Assembly (NCBI GenBank): GCA_020426485.1
Contig: JAGQPY010000001.1
Coordinates: 1 to 42,838, forward strand
Source: Planctomycetaceae bacterium
GTDB lineage: Bacteria > Planctomycetota > Planctomycetia > Planctomycetales > Planctomycetaceae
Direction of reading: 5' to 3'
DNA: 42,838 bases
A program made the translations under genes and the position numbers. Below are positions 26,883 through 35,821 of this stretch, one piece after another (position 1 is the first letter of the stretch; each line of letters opens with the position of its first letter). The notes under the pieces were generated by a model. It was given only the letters and a program-made list of their open reading frames with translations, did no database searches and was not told the DNA's origin.

Positions 26883-27548
26883 TCAGTCCCGACCATACTG
26901 ACGAAATGCCGCCAGTCGAGACTTGTGGTACCCTTTCCGCAGCGTCGCCGATTCCTTCAGAGACACCCCGGAATGAATGTCAAGCAGTTCGAGAGTCAGC
27001 AGGTAGTCTCGCTGATAATCTTTGTTGCTGCGTGTGGTCCCCGACGTAATCTGAGCGAACAGCAGAAAGTCAAAGGGCTGGTCCACACGCTCCAGAGCGG
27101 CCTGAAGTTCACGCTGTTTCTCAGGAAGCACCAGCAGGTCAGGACGGCAGCGGCACTCCTGCATCGCCGCTTCCACATATCGTCGGCTGATCATCTGAAT
27201 ATGGGGTGCCTGCCCAACCTGCGAATCAATGTGCTCGTAGATCTGCTCGCGGAAGTCACCAATCTCCTCACTGCTGCGGTTTTCAACCCCGACGAAGCAG
27301 ACAGTTCGAACAGCATCTCCACCTGGTCCAACATAGGAGACCGTCTGCACATCCGAACAGGCTCGACCGAGAAGTTTGGCGACAGATTCGTCGATCAACG
27401 GCTTCCAGGTTTCGGCACCTGCTTCATGGCTTCCGACCATGTCGGCGTCATCACGGTCGAGGACGTGAGCGTACTGCTTACCTCGACAGCCGCAACAGAT
27501 TGCCAGCAGCAGCAAAAGACCGCACGAGAGAGCCTGGAGGCGTTTCAT
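26883..27548 (-). CDS. LpoB-like lipoprotein (penicillin-binding-protein activator fold)
   Basis: 221 residues from ATG 27548. The signal peptide is LLLLLAICCGC, with the lipid-modified Cys probably at 21. The core has the LpoB layout: VCFVGVENRSSEEIGDF, then IYEHIDSQV, then MISRRYVEAAMQE, a FDFLLFAQITSGTTRS strand and YLLTLELLDIHSG near the end. In enterobacteria LpoB activates PBP1B, which makes peptidoglycan; more distant homologues have unknown partners. No penicillin-binding protein gene is in this window. It is tightly coupled to the downstream lipoprotein gene (6-base gap). The fold assignment is good; a role in peptidoglycan synthesis is only inferred. Confidence 0.82.
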   Translation of the reverse strand: MKRLQALSCGLLLLLAICCGCRGKQYAHVLDRDDADMVGSHEAGAETWKPLIDESVAKLLGRACSDVQTVSYVGPGGDAVRTVCFVGVENRSSEEIGDFREQIYEHIDSQVGQAPHIQMISRRYVEAAMQECRCRPDLLVLPEKQRELQAALERVDQPFDFLLFAQITSGTTRSNKDYQRDYLLTLELLDIHSGVSLKESATLRKGYHKSRLAAFRQYGRD

Positions 27549-27890
27549 GGCTTCGTTCCATCCTGGAATATCAAATGATCAATCCGTGATCATTTCAGCA
27601 TCGGTATCCTGCACTCGAAATTGCTGAACGCCGGGCAAAAGCCAGATCTGAATCCAGAGGATTCAGACCCGGGCCGGCAGCCGTCCTTCAGGAGCCCAGC
27701 CATTCACGGTGCTCACGTCCAATCTTCGATGGCAGAATGAGTAGAGTATTGGTCCATGTCAGATCAGCCAATACTTACTTCGGCCAGAATCGAGCGCTGA
27801 AATCAGCGCATGAAAAAGGTCTCCAAACGTGATTTCGGAGACCTTGAAGGGAGAGGCAGACGCTGAAGTGTTACCCTGTCAGCACTTACG
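27549..27890. other. Intergenic upstream of the LpoB-like operon
   Basis: 342 bases holding the LpoB-like promoter region and the terminator of the TPR gene (27813-27845). No gene is supported. Confidence 0.5.
27813..27845 (-). terminator. Rho-independent terminator of the TPR gene
   Basis: On the minus strand AAGGTCTCC pairs perfectly with GGAGACCTT around a 12-base loop, then T-rich sequence. It lies 46 bases after the stop at 27891. Confidence 0.85.
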
Positions 27891-28292
27891 TCAAATTGTT
27901 TCCGTTGCTTCTTCTGTCGACGTGATGCGAAGTTCTGCTTCGGGCAGTGCAATTCTCAATTCATAGCCCTGAGTTCCGCCGAGGTTTTCGGCAAGATCGG
28001 CCAGTTCTTCGCTGCCAACATGACGGTAACAGGCCGCGAGTTCGCTCCACACGAATCTGCGAACGGCAGACGGCATCAACCGAGCTGCCTGCTCAAAGTG
28101 AGGAATCGCGGTTTCCAGCGATCCGCTGCGTTTCATGGCAAGCCCCATCAGAAGGCGTCGCGGGCCTTCCAAAGGCCCAGCCTCACCGGCCTTTTCGAGT
28201 TCCAGAATCGCCTGCTGGGGCATTCCAAGTTCAAGGTAGCCGTCAGCGGCAACAATTCGTCGGATTGATTTGGGGGTCAGTTGCGTTCTCAT
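27891..28292 (-). CDS. Small TPR-type protein
   Basis: 133 residues from ATG 28292 with AGAGG five bases upstream. Three helical repeats are visible: ADGYLELGMPQQAILELEKA, then LLMGLAMKRSGSLETAIPHFEQAARL, then SELAACYRHVGSEELADLAE (each given as a TPR-like A..y...g....A...l..A pattern). There is no signal peptide, so it is probably a cytoplasmic adaptor. The C-terminal ~25 residues are acidic. It forms a single-gene unit with a strong terminator. Confidence 0.82.
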   Translation of the reverse strand: MRTQLTPKSIRRIVAADGYLELGMPQQAILELEKAGEAGPLEGPRRLLMGLAMKRSGSLETAIPHFEQAARLMPSAVRRFVWSELAACYRHVGSEELADLAENLGGTQGYELRIALPEAELRITSTEEATETI

Positions 28293-28782
28293 GACGGCCT
28301 CTTTCTCATTTTGATTGCATAAGAATGATGACTGTGTCGATCTGACGACTCATCATTCGCAACTGCCGCGCCAATGAACACCACCGTTTCTGAATTTAGC
28401 CACAAGTCCTTTCCAGAACAGATGATACAAAAATGCAATTATCACGTTCGCTTCGAGCAGGTGACTGCCAAAAGTACAATCGAGCCTCAGAATCGCGGAG
28501 TGAATTGCAATTGTGACATTGAATGGCCAGCTTCACGTCGTCGACGACAACTGTCCTGCTGACGCTCACAGCAAGTGAAATCCCAGCTCTGCCGCGGATC
28601 TCAGCGGGATTTCCTTAACATAATTCTGGGTTTTGCGTACTTCCGGTTAGCCCACAAATGTGTCCCGTATTTTCAAACGCCTGACCTTATCCGCCGCGGG
28701 CGTTCGTTCAGACCAAGGAATCCAGTCGAGTGACCAACACCAACCGTGCTCGAAGTCCGCATTCTGACAGGCACGCCCCTCT
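28293..28782. other. 490-base divergent intergenic region
   Basis: It lies between the TPR gene (minus) and the sugar-phosphate transferase gene (plus) and should contain both promoters. No gene, strong hairpin or repeat was identified. Confidence 0.5.
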
Positions 28783-29946
28783 ATGATCATTTTCATCGTC
28801 GGGACCTACATGAGTGCGTTTCTTGTCAGTGTCGTGGGAACCCCCATCATTCGACGTCTGGCTCCCGCGCTGGGTTTGGTTGACCAGCCCGGACACCGAA
28901 AAGTTCATTCGAACCCCACCCCGATGGGCGGAGGGATTGCCGTGTTTCTCGGACTGCTGATCCCGGGCATCGTGCTGACCTGTTCCGCAAATTTCACGGG
29001 GGCGTGGGAGATCGTTCAGCGGATGCTGGATGATCTTCAATCGGCGACAGGCCTGAAGAAGCAAATCATGGCTATTTCGGCAGGTGCCACTGTTCTTTTT
29101 CTGACGGGTTTGGCCGACGACCGCTGGAATCTGTCCTGGAAGCCTCGACTTGGCATTCAGTTCCTCACAGCACTGTTCGTCGTCTTTTCAGGCGTTCAGG
29201 CAACGCTGTTCGTGAATCAACCCTGGATTGGAATCGCTCTGACCGTCCTGTGGATCATGGTGCTGACGAATGCCATGAATTTCCTGGACAACATGGATGG
29301 ACTGTCGGCTGGAATCGGGGTGATCGCCTCCCTGATGTCGGCGGCCATTCTGCTGCTGATGGTGCGCGAACCACATTGGGCTGTCGCATTTTTGCTGTTG
29401 CTGTTGAGCGGATCGCTCAGCGGATTCCTGTGCTGGAATCGACCTCCCGCCAGCATCTTCATGGGGGACAGTGGCAGCAATCTGATCGGCTTCCTGCTGG
29501 CAACTCTGACTGTCAGCGGGACTTTCTACGAGCGAACAGGAAGTCGGCATGTGATCCTGGCTCCCCTGTGTATTCTTGCGATTCCGCTTTATGACTTTGT
29601 CACCGTCATACTGATTCGATTGAAAGCCGGCCGCAGCCCCTTTCACGGCGACAAGAGCCATTTCTCTCATCGACTGGTCGAACTTGGACTTCGACCAGCG
29701 CGAGCTGTTCTGACCATTCATCTGGCCACACTCATGACCGGTCTTGGGGCATTGCTGCTCTACAAGGTTCAGGACTGGACGGGGGCACTGCTGATCATTG
29801 CCTTGATTCTGTGCATTCTTTCGCTGGTTTCCATTTTGGAAACGGTTGGCCGAAAATCGCTGGCCAGGCACGTGAACCCTGCGGCACCTCCCAACATCTC
29901 CGAAACAAACCATGAGGCACCTGTTTCACCGGCTTGTCAATCATGA
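28783..29946 (+). CDS. Polyprenyl-phosphate sugar-1-phosphate transferase (WecA/TagO/MraY superfamily)
   Basis: 387 residues from ATG 28783, with about 10-11 membrane segments. Superfamily motifs in order: HRKVHSNPTPMGGG near residue 39, LADDRW (about 110-115), NAMNFLDNMDGLSAG (about 163-177), FMGDSGS (about 225-231) and HGDKSHFSHRL (about 287-297). The HxxxH-type end and the DNMDGL variant fit WecA/TagO rather than MraY. These enzymes attach a HexNAc-1-phosphate to undecaprenyl phosphate in the inner membrane and start O-antigen, teichoic acid or exopolysaccharide synthesis. It overlaps the ligase-like gene by 4 bases (ATGA), so the two are translationally coupled. Confidence 0.93.
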   Translation: MIIFIVGTYMSAFLVSVVGTPIIRRLAPALGLVDQPGHRKVHSNPTPMGGGIAVFLGLLIPGIVLTCSANFTGAWEIVQRMLDDLQSATGLKKQIMAISAGATVLFLTGLADDRWNLSWKPRLGIQFLTALFVVFSGVQATLFVNQPWIGIALTVLWIMVLTNAMNFLDNMDGLSAGIGVIASLMSAAILLLMVREPHWAVAFLLLLLSGSLSGFLCWNRPPASIFMGDSGSNLIGFLLATLTVSGTFYERTGSRHVILAPLCILAIPLYDFVTVILIRLKAGRSPFHGDKSHFSHRLVELGLRPARAVLTIHLATLMTGLGALLLYKVQDWTGALLIIALILCILSLVSILETVGRKSLARHVNPAAPPNISETNHEAPVSPACQS

Positions 29947-32270
29947 AGCCTCCGAACACCAACGCGTGGATCGGCATGCTGGTCATCGCCAGCGCGATGT
30001 GGCCGTCCGAAGGAGCAATGCAGGGTGATGGACTGCACCTGTCTCTGCTCTGGCTGCTGACCGCGAGTATTGCCGCCTGGAATCAGTTTCGAGACCGCAG
30101 CAGCCTGCGATTACCTCCCAACAATTCAACCAATCGTCTGGCCGAGTGCAGCGTCATTCTGATCGCCGCCGGCTTCTGGGCCGGCCTGCTCTTTGTGTTC
30201 TTCGATCGCGGAAATCGGCGATCAGCAATGAACCTGACGCTTGAATGGTCGGCCATCTGCGCGGCGTGGTGGCTGGTAAGAAGCCGTCTTTCGCAGGGCG
30301 AACTGCGCAGGTTGCTTGCAATCATTCTGGTTGGGACAGGCCTTGGGACCGCCGCATTGGGGATTTGCCAGTATCATGTTCGCAATCCGCAGCTCCGCGC
30401 GTGGTATCAACAGAGACGAATGGAACTCGACGACGCGATCGCCACCCCCGGCGCTGCGGGCTCACTTCGCAGGTCAGCCATCGAGGCGGAGTTCGTCAAG
30501 CGAAGCATCCCTCTGATCGGCAGCGCCCGCGTGCTGTTCGAAAACCGCCTCCTTTCCAGCACGGAACCAACGGGCCCGTTTGCTCTCGCCAATACTCTCG
30601 GTGGCGTGCTGGCGGCGACAATGACTTTAATCGTCTGCATCTGGAGCGAAGCACGCAGCAGTTGGCATCAAAGCCGCGTGAGGTCGGCAGGAATCATCCT
30701 GGCGTCAATGGTTGTGACATACGCTCTTGTGTTGACGAAAAGCCGAACGGCATGGATCGGTGCCGCCTGCGGAATCGGCTGGTATTTCCTCGTTCAGCGC
30801 GGAAATCGATTCCCCTCACGAAAACTGTTCGCGACGATCTCTGCGGCAGTGCTGACCATCGCAGCCGCAGCCGGAGCAGGCATTGCATTCGGAGCAATTG
30901 ATCGCGAAGTGATCCTGGAGTCGCCGAGGTCACTGCAGTTTCGCCTGCTGTACTGGTCGGGCGCTGCCGGTGTCATTGGCGAATCACCAATCTGGGGATC
31001 CGGACCAGGCAATTTTCGCCAGCACTACCTGGCACATAAACCGGTCGAATCCAGCGAAGACATTCTTGATCCGCACAACGTAATTCTGGATGCATGGTGC
31101 ACGAGCGGCATCATTGGATTGACGGGATTCATTCTGCTGATACTGAGCGCCTGTTCTGTGAAAGCGCGTGAAGAACCTGCGGAGAAGCTGAATTCTGTCT
31201 CATCACGAAGGCCCAACGTTGCATTAATCATGAAAGCAGCCACAGGAGCCATCGTTGTCGTGTTGCTTTGGAAATGGATGACGGGGCAGGATCTGTCTTT
31301 TTCAGATGAGGTTGGCCAAACGACAACAGACCTGCTCCTGATACCAGCGATGGTGATCGCAATGGCGATGGTTTGGCCGACGAGCATTGACTTGACAATG
31401 AATGCAGCGTCCGCCGCCTTTGTCGCACTGCTGGTTCATCTGATGGGAGCCGGCGGTCTGCAGATCACTTTCCCCTGCTTATTACTGTTGTTGTTTCATG
31501 CAGCTGCATCGACCATCGCCGAACAACAAAACAGGCAGCCGCTGGAACACTCAGAGAAAAATATGGTGGCCCCCTCCGTTTCAAGCCTCTTGATGACAGG
31601 GGGATTTCTGGTCGTCGCGGGAATCTGCGTCGTGATGGGCATCTATCCGGTTGCACAGAGCCAACACTGGAAAAACATTTCATCCGCAATGCTTGCCCGA
31701 AATGATCCCTCCGCTGCTGCAAGCGCCATAGAACGAGCCGTCTCTGCTGACCCGTGGGATCCGGAATTGCGCCAACAGCAGCTTCAACAAAAAACGTATG
31801 AGTTTTTGACGTATTTAAACAGAAATCAGGGTTCGCTTCGCGCGCAGGTGGATTTCCCGAAGGTTCAGTCTGATCTCACAGAACTTCAGCGGCTCAGCGA
31901 AGAGTTGTTGAGAGCAGATCAGCGAAATATCGGTGCCCTGTATTTGCCGGCGAAGGCGTTTGAACGGGCCGCCGAGCTGGAAAAGGGAACGGAATTCGCT
32001 GAAATCGCCGTAGAATGCCTGAAATCAGCCACTGAGCGAGATCCGACAAATGTAAGATTCCGGGTCGAACTGGCCGACCTTCAGAACCGAGAGAACATGG
32101 TGTCGGAAGCGAAGAATTCCGCTGAAATGGCACTGGAAATTGATTCAGTAAATCGTGCCTGGGGACATATTGACCAATTCATCTCGGACGATGAACGACA
32201 GAGAATGGAGTCTATTCGACACAGCGCCAACAGCAAAATGAATGCTGAACCGTTGGTGCCTCGCGAATAG
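29943..32270 (+). CDS. O-antigen ligase/Wzy-like membrane protein with C-terminal TPR region
   Basis: 775 residues from ATG 29943, overlapping the upstream stop by 4 bases. About 12 hydrophobic segments fill the first ~560 residues. The Wzy_C/O-antigen ligase signatures are TKSRTAWIG and the large periplasmic loop GSGPGNFRQHYLAHK followed by LDPHNVILDAWCTSGIIGL. The C-terminal ~180 residues are soluble and TPR-like (SAAASAIERAVSADPWDPEL, ATERDPTNVRFRVELADL). The family polymerises or ligates polyprenyl-linked glycans at the periplasmic face; with the upstream transferase this makes a minimal surface-polysaccharide unit. No glycosyltransferase or flippase follows, so the rest of the pathway must lie elsewhere. 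Confidence 0.9.
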   Translation: MKPPNTNAWIGMLVIASAMWPSEGAMQGDGLHLSLLWLLTASIAAWNQFRDRSSLRLPPNNSTNRLAECSVILIAAGFWAGLLFVFFDRGNRRSAMNLTLEWSAICAAWWLVRSRLSQGELRRLLAIILVGTGLGTAALGICQYHVRNPQLRAWYQQRRMELDDAIATPGAAGSLRRSAIEAEFVKRSIPLIGSARVLFENRLLSSTEPTGPFALANTLGGVLAATMTLIVCIWSEARSSWHQSRVRSAGIILASMVVTYALVLTKSRTAWIGAACGIGWYFLVQRGNRFPSRKLFATISAAVLTIAAAAGAGIAFGAIDREVILESPRSLQFRLLYWSGAAGVIGESPIWGSGPGNFRQHYLAHKPVESSEDILDPHNVILDAWCTSGIIGLTGFILLILSACSVKAREEPAEKLNSVSSRRPNVALIMKAATGAIVVVLLWKWMTGQDLSFSDEVGQTTTDLLLIPAMVIAMAMVWPTSIDLTMNAASAAFVALLVHLMGAGGLQITFPCLLLLLFHAAASTIAEQQNRQPLEHSEKNMVAPSVSSLLMTGGFLVVAGICVVMGIYPVAQSQHWKNISSAMLARNDPSAAASAIERAVSADPWDPELRQQQLQQKTYEFLTYLNRNQGSLRAQVDFPKVQSDLTELQRLSEELLRADQRNIGALYLPAKAFERAAELEKGTEFAEIAVECLKSATERDPTNVRFRVELADLQNRENMVSEAKNSAEMALEIDSVNRAWGHIDQFISDDERQRMESIRHSANSKMNAEPLVPRE

Positions 32271-32375
32271 CTTCAGAGAAGAGACGTTTCACCAAATTAA
32301 AGGCTGTCTGAGAACGAGGTCTGAACCACTCTGTGTGATCGACTGGTGCCGTTCGATTGATTGCCGCGCCACTGT

Positions 32376-32409
32376 GTTAAGGGCTTTGTAGCGTTAAGGG
32401 CTTTGTAGC
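32376..32409 (+). repeat. Perfect 17-bp tandem duplication upstream of a DUF1573 gene
   Basis: GTTAAGGGCTTTGTAGC occurs twice without spacer (32376-32392 and 32393-32409), 17 bases before the ATG at 32427. It lies in the leader or promoter. Confidence 0.9.
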
Positions 32410-32426
32410 TGTTTGGGGTGAGAAAG

Positions 32427-33623
32427 ATGAAGAATCTCGTATTCGGAATGATTGCGGTTGCCGCAGCCTTCGGCGGTGCTGCCTACATTTTCATGGGCGA
32501 CGACCTTCTCGAAGATTCATCAGCAGCGGCGACAGAAACTTCGGAGGGCGATACGTCGAGCACATCGGCCTCCACTGAAACCAGTCCGGAAGATGAACGC
32601 CCGAAGCCTTCAGAGCAAGGCCCATGGCCAAAAGCCATCTTCGATGAAACCGAATACAGCTTCGGCAGCATGCAGGTTGGCACAGAGAAGGAACACGAAT
32701 TTATCATCCGGAACGAAGGCGATGCAGAACTGAAACTTCAGGCTGGTCAGCCCACATGCAAATGCACGGCATTCGAGCTTTCGGATACGGTTGTCGGCCC
32801 GGGAGACCAAACGAAGCTCCTTGTCCGATGGATCGGCAAGTTCAAGGACCAGAACTTCAGCCATGGCGGACCCGTCTACACCAACGACCCCGCCAATCCG
32901 GAGATACGATTCTCCGTCGGAGGCCTCGTTGACGCAGCCGTGGACCTGCTGCCGGAAGAAACATGGCACATGGGAGGTATGAGCGGGGAAACATCACTGA
33001 AGACCGACGGTTACATCATTTCTCGAGTCTTCGAAGACCTGAAAGTCGACAACATCGAATGTGACTCCCCGTTCATTCAGACAACCGTCGAGAAAATCAG
33101 CTCTGACGAACTGACCGAGTTTAAGGCTGTCGCGGGATTCAAAGTTCTGGTCACAGCAACATCCGATTTGCCTCCCGGTCTGCTGGAAACCAAACTGCGA
33201 TTCAAATTAAACAGAGTTGAAGAACTGGTGTCAGTAGATCTGCGAGCAAGCAAGCCGGGCCCAATTCGACTGCTGCCGATGCCCGGAGTGACGTTCAGTG
33301 AGGCATCCAATGGCCTGATGATGGGGCAGTTTCCCGCTTCAGAAGGCCAGAAAGTATCTCTACTGATGCTGGTCAACGCTGAGGGGATGACTGAGGACCT
33401 GCAGCTGAAAACCGTCGACTGTAACCCATCGTTCGCCTCGGTCAGCATGGAACCGATGGGAAGTGGCAGCGGCGAAACAAAACGCTACAAACTGACTCTG
33501 GAGATACCACCGGGCATCCCGCGCACGAACAGAGACGCATCAAACCCGGGACGGATCAACATCGAAACGAATCACCCTTCCGGTCAGTCACTTCAGATTC
33601 GATTCGCATTCAAAGCCTTCTGA
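32427..33623 (+). CDS. Membrane-anchored DUF1573 protein
   Basis: 398 residues from ATG 32427, preceded by GGGGTGA; GTG 32418 is an alternative. Residues 2-22 form a hydrophobic anchor or signal. A Ser/Thr/Glu-rich linker (about 30-65) follows, then the DUF1573 domain (about 68-170) with the PTCKCTAF motif (Cys111, Cys113) and the GDQTKLLVRW strand, and two further beta-rich regions. It is probably tethered to the inner membrane and extracytoplasmic. No enzymatic motif is visible. It is a distant paralogue of the protein at 24426: both keep the CxC hallmark but differ in anchoring. A 17-base duplication precedes it. Confidence 0.88.
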   Translation: MKNLVFGMIAVAAAFGGAAYIFMGDDLLEDSSAAATETSEGDTSSTSASTETSPEDERPKPSEQGPWPKAIFDETEYSFGSMQVGTEKEHEFIIRNEGDAELKLQAGQPTCKCTAFELSDTVVGPGDQTKLLVRWIGKFKDQNFSHGGPVYTNDPANPEIRFSVGGLVDAAVDLLPEETWHMGGMSGETSLKTDGYIISRVFEDLKVDNIECDSPFIQTTVEKISSDELTEFKAVAGFKVLVTATSDLPPGLLETKLRFKLNRVEELVSVDLRASKPGPIRLLPMPGVTFSEASNGLMMGQFPASEGQKVSLLMLVNAEGMTEDLQLKTVDCNPSFASVSMEPMGSGSGETKRYKLTLEIPPGIPRTNRDASNPGRINIETNHPSGQSLQIRFAFKAF

Positions 33624-34143
33624 TCAGAATGTCATGTCACTCCACCTCGCCGCGAACCGGCAATTTGAGTAGATTTCGGGTAGAGACTGCCTGAAAAAGG
33701 GGACAGGCACCTTCCATATGGTGCATAAGCGGGCTGACAGCCACGACATCGAGGAGTCCGGTCGCCTTCTTCAGACAGCCTTGGCGGAGGACGTGAAGAT
33801 GTCATGGCCACAATGATTCTCGGTCGACTGCAACAGGTTTCAGAACAGTTTTCAGATTCCGAGGCCCGCACAAAGCCGGGACGGGCTCCCGAAACGGGGC
33901 ATCCACCCCGTGAAATGCCTGTCGGGAAGGATGCCTGCCGTGTTTTGGAAGCCGCTTGAGTGGCAAAAGTGGCCAGACTGAGTCTGCCGGAAAACATTCC
34001 CCCGGTACCGTTCGCCACCGCAGAAGAGCATTCGTCGCATCTCACGTGCCCCCCTGTATTGTGTGGCTGTGCCCATGTATGATTCCGCCGAGTATGTTTT
34101 CTTTACGACATAAATCGATGTCATTGAAGATGATGGAGTGCCA
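33624..34143. other. 520-base intergenic region with a REP-like motif
   Basis: It contains AAAAAGGGGACAGGCACC (33694-33711) followed by a short hairpin with GGTGC, and a frame-open GC-rich part to about 34040. Overlapping minus frames there have no family resemblance. The last 100 bases are the leader of the cytochrome fusion gene. Confidence 0.5.
33694..33716. repeat. GGGGACAGGCACC-type REP half-site (probable)
   Basis: The string AAAAAGGGGACAGGCACC matches, from memory, a widespread palindromic motif that accompanies REP-associated (RAYT/Y1) transposases in many bacteria, usually as GGTGCCTGTCCCC. Only one arm is complete here; GCACC..GGTGC forms a 5-bp hairpin. No transposase gene is nearby. 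Confidence 0.4.
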
Positions 34144-35817
34144 ATGCCCCGCCTGAACCGCCATGGAAATGCGTCCGGCCCGCTGTTAGTGATATTTGGC
34201 CTCGTTTGTCTCGGACTGCTGTTTTACCTGTCACTGAATCGAAACGAGAGTGCTCCTCAAACATCGAACAGTCCACAGGAGATCTCCGAAGTATCCGAAA
34301 CGACCTCCAGTCATGGTGATGTTCCGCCATCGGCGACATCTGTGATGCCTGATGTTGCCAATACTCCGGCGGCCTCCGCGAAGGGGCCGATATGGGAAAC
34401 GTGGGATAAACCGGTATTGGCTCTGATGCTGACTGGTGAGCAGCATGGCTATTTTGAACCGTGCGGCTGCACGTCCAACCAGCTCGGTGGAATGTCGCGC
34501 AGAGCTGACCTTTTTCAGAAACTCAAGGATGCCGGATGGGCGGTACGCGGCCTTGACGCCGGAGGCCTGGCACGCCGCAGTGTTCGACAGTCGCAGATTA
34601 AGTTCGAAACCACACTGACAGCTCTGCGTGATCTTAACTATGCCGCCATCGGACTCGGTCCGGAGGAGCTTCGCCTGCAACCGGATTTCCTTCTCAGTCA
34701 GCATCTGACGACCGGCGAGTCTCCACTCTTTTTTCTGTCAGCCAATCTGACCTTCTTCGGAACTCCGGAGCTCGGCACCCCCGTCCCCAGCGCTGTGTTC
34801 GAAGAAGGAGGACTGAAGATTGGCGTCACGAGCGTCATGTCGGAAGAAATGCAGAAGGAGGTTCTGCCGCACCCTGACGTCAATTGGAAAGAACCCTCCA
34901 GTGCCCTGGAGGCTGTTCTGGCTTCTTTCGACGAACAGAATGTCGATGTCCGAATTCTGCTTTGTCAGGGAAGAGTCGGTGAGGACTTTGAAAATGAAAC
35001 GCTTCAACTTGCCCGACAGTTCCCCCAGTTTCAGATTGTTCTTACCGCCAACGGAATCGGTGACCCGGATCCCAATGCAGCTCCCAGGAAGGTAGGTGAT
35101 ACCCTGATCATTGAATCGGGCAGAAAAGGGAAGTACGTCGGGGTGCTCGGGGTTTACAAGTCACAGAATGGCGAACCATCATTTCGATACAAGCTCGTTG
35201 CCCTCGAACGTGACGACTTTAACGACACGCCTTCCATGGTTGAATTAATGCAGGCCTACCAGACGCGGCTGAAAGATGAACAGATCGTTCTGGCAGATGC
35301 TGTGTCCGCCCCACATCCGTCGGGTTCGACGTTTGTTGGAGCGGATAAATGCGGCGAATGCCACAGCAAGGCCTTCGATGTCTGGAAAAATTCCGCCCAC
35401 GCTCATGCTCTGGAAAGTCTGGACCCATCGAATCAGCGTGAGGGATTCGAACGTCTCAATGGAGTGGTGCGGGAATACGATCCGGAATGCCTGGCGTGTC
35501 ACGTGAACGGCTGGGACCCGCAGGAATATATTCGTTTTCGTTCCGGATTTTTGAACGAAGAGTTTGCTTCGACACAGACGGAGAAGTCACTGCACACTCT
35601 GATGGCAGGCAACCAGTGTGAAAACTGCCATGGTCCGGGAAGCCGACACGTAGAGCTTATCGAAGCGGATAATGTGGAAGAAGCCAGGAAACTTGTTCGA
35701 GTCACGCTTGAACAGGCCAGGCAGGGGATGTGCGAAAAATGCCACGATTCTGACAACAGCCCGAAGTTTCAGTTTGATGAATACTGGGAATTGATCAAGC
35801 ACCCTGGACTGGACTGA
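34144..35817 (+). CDS. Metallophosphatase/5'-nucleotidase-like protein fused to a tetraheme cytochrome c domain
   Basis: 557 residues from ATG 34144, with GGAG five bases upstream. An N-terminal membrane anchor (LLVIFGLVCLGLLFYLSL) and a Ser/Thr-rich linker precede a ~270-residue region related to bacterial 5'-nucleotidase-like metallophosphatases. That region has the EPCGCTSNQLGGMSRRADL-type opening and AIGLGPEEL, although several metal ligands of the classical family are not obvious. The C-terminal ~170 residues carry four CxxCH heme motifs: CGECH (403), CLACH (449), CENCH (492) and CEKCH (530), resembling cytochrome c-554 domains. The protein should be periplasmic and heme-loaded. A redox role is likely; the substrate is unknown. 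The SMI1/KNR4-like gene starts 4 bases after the stop. Confidence 0.88.
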   Translation: MPRLNRHGNASGPLLVIFGLVCLGLLFYLSLNRNESAPQTSNSPQEISEVSETTSSHGDVPPSATSVMPDVANTPAASAKGPIWETWDKPVLALMLTGEQHGYFEPCGCTSNQLGGMSRRADLFQKLKDAGWAVRGLDAGGLARRSVRQSQIKFETTLTALRDLNYAAIGLGPEELRLQPDFLLSQHLTTGESPLFFLSANLTFFGTPELGTPVPSAVFEEGGLKIGVTSVMSEEMQKEVLPHPDVNWKEPSSALEAVLASFDEQNVDVRILLCQGRVGEDFENETLQLARQFPQFQIVLTANGIGDPDPNAAPRKVGDTLIIESGRKGKYVGVLGVYKSQNGEPSFRYKLVALERDDFNDTPSMVELMQAYQTRLKDEQIVLADAVSAPHPSGSTFVGADKCGECHSKAFDVWKNSAHAHALESLDPSNQREGFERLNGVVREYDPECLACHVNGWDPQEYIRFRSGFLNEEFASTQTEKSLHTLMAGNQCENCHGPGSRHVELIEADNVEEARKLVRVTLEQARQGMCEKCHDSDNSPKFQFDEYWELIKHPGLD

Positions 35818-35821
35818 ACCT

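Noticed and set aside
29188-29913. 241-codon minus-strand frame opposite the sugar-phosphate transferase
   Set aside because: Gln/His-rich antisense of a Leu-rich membrane protein; no signals.
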